Shown here in pieces: positions 1 to 10,700 of a stretch of DNA of 64,000 bases. Made by a program: the position numbers and the translations under genes. This DNA is from Pleurostoma richardsiae (Eukaryota; Ascomycota; Sordariomycetes; Calosphaeriales; Pleurostomataceae): NCBI GenBank assembly GCA_030052745.1, contig JANBVO010000008.1, positions 620,001 through 684,000 of the forward strand. The letters are read 5' to 3'. The notes beneath the pieces were generated by a model, which was not told the DNA's origin, did not search any database, and saw nothing but the letters and a program-made list of their open reading frames with translations. How positions within the stretch are numbered: position 1 is the stretch's first letter; each line of letters opens with the position of its first letter.

Positions 1-665
1 ATAAGAAGCTAATACTCATTTTGAACGGGGACTGTGATCAGGGCGAGCTACCACAGAGCCAAAAGGGAGTCGTCCGTGATGCTTCTGCGGCGGACCCCCT
101 TGGTCCTTACCGTTGCCCTGGGCAGGCCTTGGGGAAGGTCGTGGCTCCGGTCTATAAAGGTCGCACCAATCAGACACGCGCTAGGCCAAAGGAGAATTTG
201 AATGGGAAGAGTCGTCGCTATGTTGTGTCATTATCGCTTCGCTTCTCATCAAGGCGTTGATGTGCGCTCCCCCGCCTTTGAACCTGGCTGCTCAGGCGGT
301 CGGGTGAACTCTACGTGCTGCTACGCTGCTGCGGGCAGACAGTGTCGACGACATCTTGGTATCGCCAAAGGTGAGTACCTCATACAGCCCACGGTCAGGT
401 ACCTACCTAGTAGGGTATTAGCGTCAGGTACCTCAGTCTCAGGTTGGTACCCGCACCTTACGGGGAGCCTGTACGAACCAGGTACCTAACTTTTAACTGA
501 TTATTGCACATGAAAGAGAGGTAACAGAAAAGCGGAGAACGAGGGCCCGCAGAAAAGACTTCGTTTGCAGCTGGCGCTCACTCGGGGATACAACAAACTC
601 CTAGCATATTGCAACTACAGACTGCTCTTGTCAGCCAATTCAAGGCTCAGACACTCCTTGCCTCT
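1..665. other. intergenic, upstream of JIP5; TACCTAGGTA-type motif cluster
   Basis: No protein-like reading frame is convincing here. Between about 395 and 490 there is a cluster of GGTACCTA/TACCTAGTAGG words in both orientations, the same short motif that recurs in many other intergenic stretches of this window. The segment presumably holds the promoter and 5' leader of the JIP5 gene that starts at 666. Confidence 0.6.
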
Positions 666-2031
666 ATGTTTGAAAATCTCTGCACACTCCCGCTAAGCTC
701 CGAGGTCTTCAGCCAGGTTGTGCATCCCTCGGAGCCCCTCCTCACTGTTGGCCTGGCGAGTGGCCATGTCGAGTGCTTTCGTCTACCTGCAAGTCAGGAA
801 TATCCCTTTGATGGGGCTGCTGACAAGAAAGGCAACAATATCACCACTGGTAGGGGTTCGATCCAAAGTGTCTGGAGCACCCGCAGACATAAGGGCAGTT
901 GCCGGTGTCTTGCGTACAGCCATGATGGCGAAGGTGTGAACGAGCCCGTCTCCTACGCTCAAGTGAACGGACCAGTCAACTGACAGCCAGCCTTCCCTTG
1001 CAGCGCTTTACTCTACTGGAACAGACTGTATTGTCAAGCATTTCTCACCCATTTCTGGTATCGTGACGTCCAAGATCAGCATACCTCTGCGGGGGAACTC
1101 CCCCGACCCGCCGACAATCATGCATGTCCTGTCGCCCCAGACTCTTCTGCTCGGTACGGACTCCGGTGCATTATATATCTTTGACTTGCGCGAGAGCGGC
1201 GGTTTGGATCCCCGACCCGTCCGCAAGCACTACCCTCACGACGACTACGTGACGAGCATCTCTCCTCTTCCTCCTTCAGCAGAAAGTACATCAGGCTTTC
1301 CAAAACAGTGGGTATCGACGGGCGGTACAACATTGGCAGTGACGGATCTGCGCCATGGCATTATGGTTCGGTCAGACGATCAGGAGGACGAGCTTCTCTG
1401 CTCAACCATAATACCTGCAGGCTTAGGACCTAAGAAGCTACGTGGCAATGCTGTTGTTGCGGTCGGCACTGGGTCGGGTGTGCTGACGCTCTGGGATCGT
1501 GGCTCTTGGGATGACCAGCAGGAGAGGATTTACGTAGCAGGGGGGAGAAGTCGCAGCGAGGGCGAAAGCCTTGACTGTATCAAGAGACTGCCTGACGAGT
1601 TAGGCTGGGGCAGTAAGGTTGTAGTCGGCGTTGGAGACGGCAGTCTCAGCGTCGTTGACCTAAAACGAAGGGAAGTCGAGGTGGCGCTCAGACACGACGA
1701 CATTGAAGGAGTGACTGCCATTGACTTTGACTGCCAGAACCGAATGATCAGTAGTGGCGGGAAATCTGTCAAGGTTTGGGCTGAGGCAGCAGGAAATGCC
1801 GGAGACGGGCTCGAAGAGGGAGATGGCGATATTCACGAGGCAAGTCTTAAGCGGCAGACGAATAGCGACGACGACGACGACGACGACAACAACAACAACA
1901 ACAACAGCAGCAGCAGCAGCTGTAGCGACGGTGATGGCAAGAATAAAATCGAGAGACAGGGCAAGAAAAGAAAGCGGCGGAAAGGACAGGGCAGGCAGTC
2001 GGGAGTTGCGGCTTTCCCTGGAATTGACTGA
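666..2031 (+). CDS. JIP5: WD40 repeat protein JIP5 (ribosome biogenesis)
   Basis: Two exons, 666-933 and 1004-2031, joined across a 70-nt intron (donor GTGTGA, branch-like CTGAC at 980, acceptor CAG at 1001-1003), give 431 residues. The N-terminus [15 protein letters not shown] and the [11 protein letters not shown]-like segment match fungal JIP5 as I remember it. JIP5 is a nucleolar WD40 protein linked to large-subunit ribosome biogenesis. WD-type blades run through residues 1-350 and are followed by an acidic/polar stretch (7 Asp, 6 Asn, 5 Ser) and a basic tail [10 protein letters not shown] like a nucleolar signal. I chose the ATG at 666 because the upstream in-frame extension begins only with TTG. 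The gene is convergent with the MARVEL gene. The triplet runs (GAC, AAC, AGC) near 1867-1920 are likely to vary in length between strains. Confidence 0.85.
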
Positions 2032-2372
2032 TACGGTCAACCGCCGTTCCCTCGATACCCTCCATAGATGCCAGTGTACCTCAATACACGGGACTCACCT
2101 ATCGCTGCGTAGGCAGAGCCAAGAGGGGAGTTAGGGTTCCTGTGCGATGGCGTTGAATTCGCAACTTGGGCTGCCAAGAATAAGGAGAACGAGATGGAGG
2201 CTTCTACCCCGAAGATGAGATCTGCGGACTATCTGCGGACGATGTGTCCTAGGTCTCCAGCAAATACCACCTGCCTATCCGTGTCTATTCGTCCATTTCT
2301 ACTTACATACACCGAAGCTTCACGAAATCAAGGCTAAGCACAGTCCGCTAGCTCCTTCCAGCTACACTCGCA
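2032..2372. other. short intergenic between convergent genes
   Basis: This 341-bp stretch lies between the stops of two convergent genes and should carry both 3' untranslated regions. I see no further coding signal or repeat. Confidence 0.6.
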
Positions 2373-3080
2373 TTAGACATAGACGCGATGATGGGAGTGC
2401 GAACTCCTTCGGCTGTGACGGCTTGCGCTTCGGCGACGATGACCGTGACGATGGTAATGAGTCTCGCGGACGTATCTCGTATCCTCAGCTGCCTTGTTGC
2501 CATGGAAGAAGGCTAGGACAGCGGTGAAGAAGAAGAAGACGCAATTCATGATGCCAAACGCGAAACTAGCCTTGAGCATGGCGCATGTCTTATCGACGTC
2601 GACGCCCAGTGTGTTGCCGTATATCTCGCCAAAAATTCCAAACTGCACGTCCCATCTGTCTCCGCGGACAATGTGGGTGCAGTTCGCGTCAGCGATGAAG
2701 CGCAGGTAGTAGACGGCTGCGATGAAGGCCCCGACGAAGCCCAAGTCGACGAGCGCGACAAACATGGCGTTCGAGCTACTGCGATGGTAGCTAAAGAGGG
2801 TGAAGATGGCCCATGCCAGGGCCAACACGGAGACGATGAACAAGATGAGAATGTAATTGGGCGTCAGAAGATTGTTTTCCACGTAACCGTGGACGAAATA
2901 CGCAAGCATGCCCATGGTGGGTATCTAACGGAGAGCATGAGGCATTAGCATGTCTTGAGTGGGGTAGCATGACTGCAGCGAGCCGGGCGACAAACGCAAG
3001 GCGGGAGAGGTCATACTCACCAAAGTGATGATCTCCATGAACCGCCAAAAGGCGAACATAACGGCGAAGAGCAAGGCCAT
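2373..3080 (-). CDS. MARVEL-like four-TM membrane protein
   Basis: Exons 3021-3080 and 2373-2924 (intron 2925-3020, donor GTGAGTA, acceptor TTAG) encode 203 residues. The first exon gives MALLFAVMFAFWRFMEIITL and supplies the first membrane helix, so the in-frame ATG at 2915 is not the real start. Hydrophobic helices lie near residues 5-32, 42-65, 70-95 and 135-160. A Cys-containing loop (DANCTHI, DKTCAML) sits between helices 3 and 4, and the tail is rich in His, Arg and Ser. This layout fits the MARVEL family, which organises membrane apposition and vesicle or cortical domains. The exact role is unknown. The family call is from topology and sequence feel. Confidence 0.72.
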
Positions 3081-4226
3081 GTTGGCGAATTCGTTTACCG
3101 GGCCGGCGGAATTGATGAGGAGATGGCGACGATAGGAAGCTTGATGATGCCGCGACGATAACAAGCGATGCTTCTAGCAGTAGCAGTGGCGGTGTCGCGG
3201 GCGAAAAGTTGGATTGCGAGTTAGGTATGCAGTATTGAACCGGGAGTTGGAGGCGGACCAAATCCAGCAGGGCGACCAGGGATTCTGCCCTGTTTTTATC
3301 TCGAGATGCGACTGACGACGGCGCCGGCAGGAGCACCTTTGGCTGGCTGGATGACCTGCAGCACAGCAGGCGCCCACTCCCGCCGGCGATTGGTCTGCGG
3401 GTCACGAAGATGGCTTGACCAATTGTGAAGATGCATCAGCTACGACGGTAGTTCGGGTACCAAGGCAGATGATAAATGCGATGGCAGGATAATTGGATAA
3501 CTGTTAACCGGGCGAACCCCCTCCCCTCCCGTCCTGCCAGCCCCCCCGAATTCACGACAACGGCCTCGTGTTCAGACCCAAAGCCCGCGACAAAAGACCT
3601 ACCTAGACGTACTACTCCGTACTGTGGTAGATCATTATCGAGCTATATTCATAATCTACCATAGTAGATTTCCTGGAATTTACGGAGTAATCCGATACAG
3701 ATCCATAAGTGTATTTCGCCCAAACGTCACCGTGTCACCACAGCTCATTGTATATATATCTCAGTGCCAGAATGCTATGGGTCAACCATCAGACGGGGTA
3801 TGTTGAACGTAAGGCAGCAGTCCGCATATGCATCTTTTCCGAGCGATCCGCCGAGCAACTAGGTAGGTACTGTACGTACGTACCTACATACCTAGACCGG
3901 CCCTTAAAAACCCGCTGAGAGTACGGACAAGCTACGGGTGTCATGTTTGTGGGTTGTCCAGGCAGTCAGTTCAAATTTGCCTGAGGATAATAATACTGAG
4001 GAAAAGAAGGAGGCAGGTAGCCCCAAGATAGTGCGTGCGATCCCTGATAGGCTGGTACAATAGTTGGTACGGTACCGTACCCCAGGTAGGCAGGTAGGTT
4101 ATCTCAGAACCAACCCCCCGGCATTCGGCCCCGCACCAGGAGCCTGGGAGCTAAAGGCTGAAGTGCCAAGATACCTGGGTACTTGCGACGAAAGTGTGTC
4201 ACTCCTTCGTGTACCTAAGTACCTGC
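3081..4226. other. intergenic with TACCTAGGTA and TACGGAGTA motifs
   Basis: No gene is visible. The stretch has TAGGTAGGTACTGTACGTAC-type words near 3858-3900 and again near 4062-4110 and 4168-4225. TACTCCGTA/TACGGAGTA words occur near 3611 and 3680. It contains the 5' leader of the MARVEL gene (right of 3080) and the 3' end of the large gene that stops at 4227. Confidence 0.55.
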
Positions 4227-7200
4227 CTAAGGATCGTGATCGTCGATAACGTCTAGATCGTCAAAGTCCCGGATCTCTGGACCTCCAACCAGCGAGCGCC
4301 CCGTATCTAATCCGCTTCCCGTGAAGCCCCTCTCCTTCCCGTCCCAAGCCCCGCTTCCATGCCCGCCAAGGGCTGTGCCAAAGCTGTCCCTGGCAGAATC
4401 CTCCGCCATTTCCAGCGCCAGGATGCCTCCTGAAGTGTCCACGCTTCCAGTCGGCCTGCGGGCCCGCCCAGGTTCAAGGGAGTCTACCTCATCAACACGC
4501 TCGAATCCGCCACCGAATGTCGTCAAACCACGCAGCCCGCCACCCGTCTTCCCGCTCAGCCCATCGCGTGACTTTGTCGCCCGCCTCGACAACGACCCGG
4601 GGGACCGGACGCTGCTTGCGGTATCACTCTCCGAGATCACACTCCCTGCCGAGCTGAACGGCGGGTAGGCGCTGACACTCGGCGCGACCGAGCTGTTTGA
4701 TGACCGCAGGGACCGTGGCCCTGCCGGTGTGTAGTACCCTGCCACAGAGCTACGGCTGGTGGTAGTAGGCGGCGGTCGCGGAAAAGCGTACGCAGCCCGC
4801 ACCACGGGACTGGCATTCCCCGAGCCGCCCGACGATGCCGCGCTGGTGTCCGTCCCGCTGTTGCTAGCTACGCCAGCCCAAGACCGCACGATTGCCCAGC
4901 AGTGCGAGAGTTCGTGTGCTGCTTCTTCGTTGCTGCTGCTGTCACCGCCGCCATGCAGCGTAGAGGGCGAGCCGGCCTTCCACGGCGGTATCTTTGCACC
5001 CTTGAGACGCGGGCACAGGTGATATGTCACACCGTCTCGGTAGCGGACATTTGGCGCGTCAACAGAAATGCTTGCCAGGGTCTGCAATACTCCGTATACT
5101 AGCACCCAGCGGCCGCGACGCGCGATTGAAGGGTCAACCTGGCCAACGCCATCCGCTTTCTCAAACTTGACAAACGAATCGACTAAATCGGACTGCGTGA
5201 ACTCGGAGCCAAGGACGTAAATATTAGTGGCATCTGTATATGCAAGTTGCACCCTGCGCTCCAACGCCCCCAGTTTGCCTGCAGTGGCATTTCCCCTCAG
5301 AGAAACCCCGTTGTCCTTCCTGAGCGTACTGGGTCTTTCTTTCCCGCCGTCGGCCCCAGACTCTCCCATGACTGCTGGGATTGAATCCGGCACCAAGGGG
5401 TACGGGTGGGGGATATGGGGGAAGCGGAGTTTGTTATCAAATTCGATCAGCATGTCGGTCATCGGAAGGTCCGGCGTATCCGCCTCGAATGTGCGATTGC
5501 CACCTTCGCTCACCATCATCCATTTGCGAGAGCTACGCGCTTCAGAGCCATCCCAAACGATATCTCGGTCGACAAGATAGTCGTACAAGGCAGCAAAGTC
5601 CTTCTGCAATGCTTGAGCGATCGTTCTGGTCAGCCACATGTCCTCCTCTACGTGTCCCAAGTCAGGCCCATGGTGCGTCGGTTGAGAGGGTGGCCAGCGG
5701 CCGTACACCCCGGTATAGTGTGCGATAAGAAAATTCTGTAGCCTGTCTGCCGACGCCTTGGCCGGGCTCGCCGTCACTAGTCCAGAGGACGACCCTGAAG
5801 CCACCGTTGGGGGCCACATATCAGTGTATTGAAACTCGCCAAGCCGTTCCTCGGCCGCTTGCACACGTAGTTGCGTTTCCAGGCATGCACGTTCCAACAA
5901 TGCGCGGGTGATGGGGGCGATATTCTTGAAATCAGCACAGTGTTCCAGGCGCGCGTACATGCCGGCGCAGTGCAGGAAGCTTTCACGCCATCCTTCATCC
6001 CAGCGAACACTGTGACCTTCCGACCAGGCGAGCAGTGACACAGCAGTCTCGGCATCGTTGCGGACGTCGTCGATGCCGCGTGCGGAGAGGTAATTGATGA
6101 TGGTGCCGACATTGTCCGCCTCGGGCGGCATATACTTCTCCAGCCGATCATGGAGATCTGACAGCGCCTGGCAGAGAGATAGGCCAACAAGAGAAGCGTG
6201 GTACAGGAGGGCGAATAGGTTGCGAGTGGTGATGTGGTGTCGGATCTGGTCCATTTTGGTCATGTTGGGTGGCGTCGGGAAATACATCTCGTAGCTGATC
6301 TGCCCATCTGCGTCGCCCAAGCTAGCATCCTCGGAGATTGGCGGCGTGGGCTGGCCTCCGCGGAAATATGCACTGGGGGCTGCAAAGTGGTGTTCCTGCA
6401 TGCGATGATCCGCACCGGCCATGCCGCGGCGCTGCAGCATCGGAGGCGCGCCAACGGGTAACGGTGGCATATGGATGTCTTCTTCCGTCGAGCCGTCGCG
6501 AAGAAGAGTGATCAGGTACCGAGATTCGGTGGCCTCGATAATATGCGAGGACAGCCGAAATGAAGGGTTGGCGCGAGGGCCCTGACTGCGATCGCTGAGA
6601 AAAACCAATACATCTCCATTGGGGTCCCAAAGCTCTGGGTCCTTGCGCAACTTGTTCCATCGCTGGACCGGCCGACCTGCGCCAATCCAGCGCTTGATAG
6701 GTGGAGTGGTCGCGGCCGGAGGCACTGGCGGTAGCCTGGCGGAAGGTGGCGGAGATGCCATGCCAGGAGACATGCCTGAGACCCGGTCGGGAAACTGGTG
6801 TTCCTGCTGCTGGTGCTGGTGCTGGTGCTGGTGCTGGTGCTGGGAGTACTGGTGTTGTTGTAGTTGCTGCTGCTGTTGAGGGTGCTGCAGCTGGGCTTCC
6901 GGAGTTGGTTCGCACTCTGCTTCGAGATCGCTGGCGTATATCGGCTGGTGCGGTCGTACGGTTGCAGCCGACTGTGGTCTAAACTCGAGTCCTCGCTCGG
7001 GGTCGATGCGCTTGTTTTTCTTCCCAAAGGCAAAGGTCTTGGCCAAGCCTTTGCGCACCTCCTCGCTCTTCTTGTCGAGCACGCTCCGCAAACCCGACTT
7101 CTCGATTCCCGACACATCTTCGGTCTTGATGGCCGGCTTTCTGGCACGGGCATAAGCGAAATCCTCGAGGGGACCTTTGAACTGCGGTGTCCCGACAGGT

Positions 7201-7490
7201 TCCCGGGGGCCGTCGTTGCTGCCGCCGCTCACGCTGTCGCCGCCGTGGCCGACGTAGCTGACGTCACCGCGGTATTCGATCGTCTCATTTTCCCGCAGCG
7301 GTTCCGAGAATTTAAGGAGGCGGGCATTTGTAGTGCCTACGCCGGTGTCCTGGCGCGAGGACGCTGCGAATTCGCTGATTGTGGCCTCGTCCGAGCTAAT
7401 GGAGGACTTGGTGCGGCTCCGTGACAGAACGCCCTTCTCCCCTTTAGTCTCTGTGATCTTCTTGCGCACATACGCGCTGCGGCCAGACAT
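4227..7490 (-). CDS. large conserved fungal protein of unknown function (possible DUF8004)
   Basis: One uninterrupted frame of 1,087 residues starts at MSGRSAYVRKKITETKGEKG. I do not know its function. It has three parts. The N-terminus is low-complexity, basic and Ser-rich, with a Gln/His block near residues 195-230 encoded by CTG/GTG repeats around 6810-6880. The folded centre at about residues 270-620 contains RWIGAGRPVQRWNKLRKDPE and WDPNGDVLVFLSD, then a helical region around YEMYFPTPPNMTKMDQIRHH. The C-terminal quarter is Ser/Gly-rich and disordered. The centre resembles the domain I remember as DUF8004 in filamentous ascomycetes, though I hold the label loosely. There is no signal peptide or membrane helix, so a cytosolic or cortical protein is likely. 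Confidence 0.8.
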   Translation of the reverse strand: MSGRSAYVRKKITETKGEKGVLSRSRTKSSISSDEATISEFAASSRQDTGVGTTNARLLKFSEPLRENETIEYRGDVSYVGHGGDSVSGGSNDGPREPVGTPQFKGPLEDFAYARARKPAIKTEDVSGIEKSGLRSVLDKKSEEVRKGLAKTFAFGKKNKRIDPERGLEFRPQSAATVRPHQPIYASDLEAECEPTPEAQLQHPQQQQQLQQHQYSQHQHQHQHQHQQQEHQFPDRVSGMSPGMASPPPSARLPPVPPAATTPPIKRWIGAGRPVQRWNKLRKDPELWDPNGDVLVFLSDRSQGPRANPSFRLSSHIIEATESRYLITLLRDGSTEEDIHMPPLPVGAPPMLQRRGMAGADHRMQEHHFAAPSAYFRGGQPTPPISEDASLGDADGQISYEMYFPTPPNMTKMDQIRHHITTRNLFALLYHASLVGLSLCQALSDLHDRLEKYMPPEADNVGTIINYLSARGIDDVRNDAETAVSLLAWSEGHSVRWDEGWRESFLHCAGMYARLEHCADFKNIAPITRALLERACLETQLRVQAAEERLGEFQYTDMWPPTVASGSSSGLVTASPAKASADRLQNFLIAHYTGVYGRWPPSQPTHHGPDLGHVEEDMWLTRTIAQALQKDFAALYDYLVDRDIVWDGSEARSSRKWMMVSEGGNRTFEADTPDLPMTDMLIEFDNKLRFPHIPHPYPLVPDSIPAVMGESGADGGKERPSTLRKDNGVSLRGNATAGKLGALERRVQLAYTDATNIYVLGSEFTQSDLVDSFVKFEKADGVGQVDPSIARRGRWVLVYGVLQTLASISVDAPNVRYRDGVTYHLCPRLKGAKIPPWKAGSPSTLHGGGDSSSNEEAAHELSHCWAIVRSWAGVASNSGTDTSAASSGGSGNASPVVRAAYAFPRPPPTTTSRSSVAGYYTPAGPRSLRSSNSSVAPSVSAYPPFSSAGSVISESDTASSVRSPGSLSRRATKSRDGLSGKTGGGLRGLTTFGGGFERVDEVDSLEPGRARRPTGSVDTSGGILALEMAEDSARDSFGTALGGHGSGAWDGKERGFTGSGLDTGRSLVGGPEIRDFDDLDVIDDHDP

Positions 7491-8571
7491 GATGGCTGCC
7501 TTCTCTAAGCAACCGTCGTGTCCGGATCCGGCGGAGAGTGAGTGCGCGAGCGAAACAGATTCAGTTCTTAGGATGGCGGCGGCGCAGGACCGACGAGCAT
7601 AGCAGAGGTTTTACTTGACGAGGTGAAAGCAAGAGGCAGCGGCGGTAGCCGCGGCCGTGGCAGCAGGAGGATGCGCGCGAACGGCACGCGCGAGACCGTC
7701 GCCAGCTCGCCACCTGAAGGCAGCGGGCAGACGAGCAAAGTGGGCGCGCAGTTCAGGCGGCCATTATTGTCGTCGGGAGTTGCGAAGTTGTTCTCAGATG
7801 CTTGCTGTCAAGCGTCATTGGAGGGCGGTGAGGGAGACCGGGGCGGCTTCGCCATGCAGGTAGAGGAATAGCTAAGACCCGCGAAAGAGTTGCAGATTGA
7901 AGGTCCAGGGGCACCTAAATAGCCCGTCCCCATCGCCCGCGGGTTGGATACGCACTATGGACGGACCTCTAATTATGGCAGAGCATGAGCAGCTTATCGG
8001 TACAGTAAGACAGAAGCTCCGTGGCGTGCGCAGGACACAGAAGGGCGTGTGAGATGTTCTGGGTGAGGCTCTGACCAATCGCCACGAGATCCCCTTGCTT
8101 GGCGGGCGGCGGCCAGGCCCAAAAGGGGGCGCGCTGAAGGACGCACTGCGACATTGGGCAAGATAAGATCCGCAGCGAAGCGCATCCAAGATACGATCAC
8201 TTAGATTGTTTTATTAGTCGTCCAAGCGAAACCCCAACCCGACAACGCCCCCTTATCCGTACCTATCTCAGGTAGGCAAGCCTCCGTGTCCACGGCTTAA
8301 TTTGCGGGTCTCTTGAGCGCAACGGGCTTATGCATTTGACCCGCAAATTATCCAACGGGTTCAAAATCTGACCGACACGATGAAGATGGATAAAAAAAAA
8401 ATAGGGGCTCGCCCGCAACTCACAAGCAGCCAAGGAAATAATTACTCCGGATATAAATACCTCGCGTTCCGCTAAAGAACCAAGACCCTCATAATATCCA
8501 CAAAAGGAACTGACTAAACGCGTTGCTAATCTACCTACATACATACTACAGGGGCATTTTCACTAACATTT
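7491..8571. other. intergenic, promoter side of the large gene
   Basis: About 1.1 kb with no supported gene. GC-rich coding-like frames near 7620-7870 show no family resemblance and have no splice support. The left part is the leader of the gene starting at 7490. The right part (8400-8570) is AT-richer and should be the 3' region of the purine permease. A TACCTATCTCAGGTAGG word lies near 8260. Confidence 0.55.
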
Positions 8572-10700
8572 TCACGCCTTCTCAGCCCCATCGATCTTCT
8601 GTCCAAGGTTGCCGCCTGGCAGCCCTAGGTCAGCCGCGTGGGCTCCATTGCTTCCTACAACGTGTTGCTCCTCCTTCCCCACAGCCACTGGAGCCGCCGC
8701 GACAGCCTCGTCCACGTCATCAACCTCCTCCGGCAGAGTCAAGTTCAGGAACATGCACAGTGCCGCGGTGACAGCGAAACCAGTCTCCATAATCAAGACG
8801 ATAGCATCAAGGAAGCCGCGAAGGCCTTTGTTACCACCGTCATAGGTAAACACGTAGTCGAAGTAGGTCGGGACGAGCGTCGCGCCATAACCAAGCGATA
8901 GACCTGCTGTCAGAATGAAGCGATTGCGGCGCGTGAAGGGGACGCCGCGCGTGATGATGGCAATTCCCGAGACGGCGACAGCACAGAATAGGAACGTCGT
9001 CATGCCGCCCAGGACCGCGCTGGGGATCGCAACAAGAGCGGCGGCGAATTTGGCAAAGACGCCCATGATGATGAGGAACATGCTGCAAGAGGATAGAGTT
9101 GAGTAATAAGAACGCCAGTGAGGATGATGGGGCACCTTACCAGCAGCAGTATCCCGCCTTGCGATTCGCGCATTTCGTGAGCGCGATGACGCCGTTGTTC
9201 TGAGCAAAGGTTGTCATGGGCGTTATGGTCATCAGACCAGCCATGATACCGTTGCAGCCATCTGCCAGAACGCCTCCCTGGATCCTGCTCTCGTAGATCC
9301 TGCCCTCCACCTCAAGCCGCGACACATCACAGGTTGCGGTAATGTCACCGATAGCCTCGCAGGCGCAGATTATAAAAACGGCCATAACGGGCAGCACAAG
9401 GGGGCCGTATACAGAGAGCTTAAACGTATGCACCCAGATGAAGGACGCTGCGGGTGCGGAGTCGATGCCAGAGCGATCAAAATATCCACATGCTGCGGCG
9501 ATAATGCAACCGGTGAGAAGACCAATGACGACACTAGTAGACTTCATAATCGGGGCACCAAACCTCTCGCAGAGGATTATTGTCAGGAAGACCGAGAAGC
9601 CGAGTCCTGCGTCGTCCGTCAGTTTGCCCAACACGGGACGATGCCGAAGAGCCGCAAGAGACACTCACCGAGAAATTCCGGGCTACCCCACGGCAACGCA
9701 TGGGGGGCGGTTATGTCGGGGCACTTCGCGTAGAAGTCGAGGGGTTCTGCCGCGGAACAAAGGCCAGAACCTCCTGCCCAGTTCTGGAAGGCTGATTGAA
9801 TCAAGCTAATTCCAATTAACATGACAGTAGGTCCAGTCACTACCGCCAGAGGCACACAAGTCAGCAATGGAATTCAGTCACCAATCCGGCGTGGTACTGC
9901 TCCCAGCCGCCAGGGGGTGGATAGCTAGAAGAACTCACCTATAGGCGGGAAAATGCGCAGCATAATCTTAGGAGGGATGAAAGAAATCGCGATTTCGACT
10001 AGAGCGCATAGAGCGGACGTCCCGATGAGGGCGCCATAGCCGTCCGGGCAGGGCAGAGGCGTCCCGTCCTCTGCGGAAGGGCAGAAGCCATTTTGGTACA
10101 TCTGGGCCATGGCGCCCTCGGCCACTGGGATTATAGCGAAAGAGATTCCCACTACGGAGATCAGCCCGGTCCCGACGTAATACCTAAGAGAAGAAAGGTC
10201 AGTATGTCGCTGCCAAGTACAGATCCTGGGTTCCCGGCGGGGTGGGCAAGGGCTTTCTCCAAGAATACGAGAGATGAGCCTCCTTACGGTGTCTTGTAAA
10301 TATGAAAGCGAGTGATCTGGATCATGGACAGGATCCCAGAGACGATGAGAGCGGTAGAGACGAGATATTCGGTCTGTTCCGTCGATAGGTTAACACCGCC
10401 AGCACCGCTCATGATGAGCGGTGGCGTTATGATGCCGGCCAGCATGGCGAGGGCGTGCTGGAAACCGAGAATAAGAGCCAGAGCAACTGGGAGCTTCTGG
10501 TTCAGGCCGAAGAACGGGGCCGACTGTATCGGTCTTTTCATGAAGGGAAGACTCGGCGTGAAGAGGAATGCATAATCATAGTCCCCCACGAGCCCATCTT
10601 TCGTCAGGAAGGTCCGCCTGACGGTCTGTAGGTGATCGCGCCAGGTCTTCGGGACCTCAGGTTGCGGAGCGATCTGGGAAGGTACCTGGTCCTCGTCCAT
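8572..10700 (-). CDS. xanthine/uric acid permease (UapA/UapC type)
   Basis: Five exons (10288-10700, 9939-10183, 9669-9839, 9141-9606, 8572-9082) with GT-AG introns of 104, 99, 62 and 58 nt join in frame to 601 residues. The protein follows Aspergillus UapA/UapC closely. Examples are GDYDYAFLF, QHALAMLAGIITPPLI, ALIGTSALCALVEIAISF, TGPTVMLIGISLI and the family signature QNNGVIALTK. The UapA-type QN-x-G-x4-T-R/K motif lies in the substrate path, and Gln-Asn at its start favours uric acid and xanthine. It should be a plasma-membrane proton symporter with 14 membrane segments in the NAT/NCS2 family. I chose the ATG at 10700 (MDEDQVP), although a frame opens 20 codons earlier. It is likely induced by purines through a UaY-like factor, but no site was verified. 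Confidence 0.92.

Noticed and set aside
1660-2040. 126-codon frame opposite JIP5, with a long Val run
   Set aside because: It is the antisense shadow of the triplet runs in the JIP5 coding sequence.
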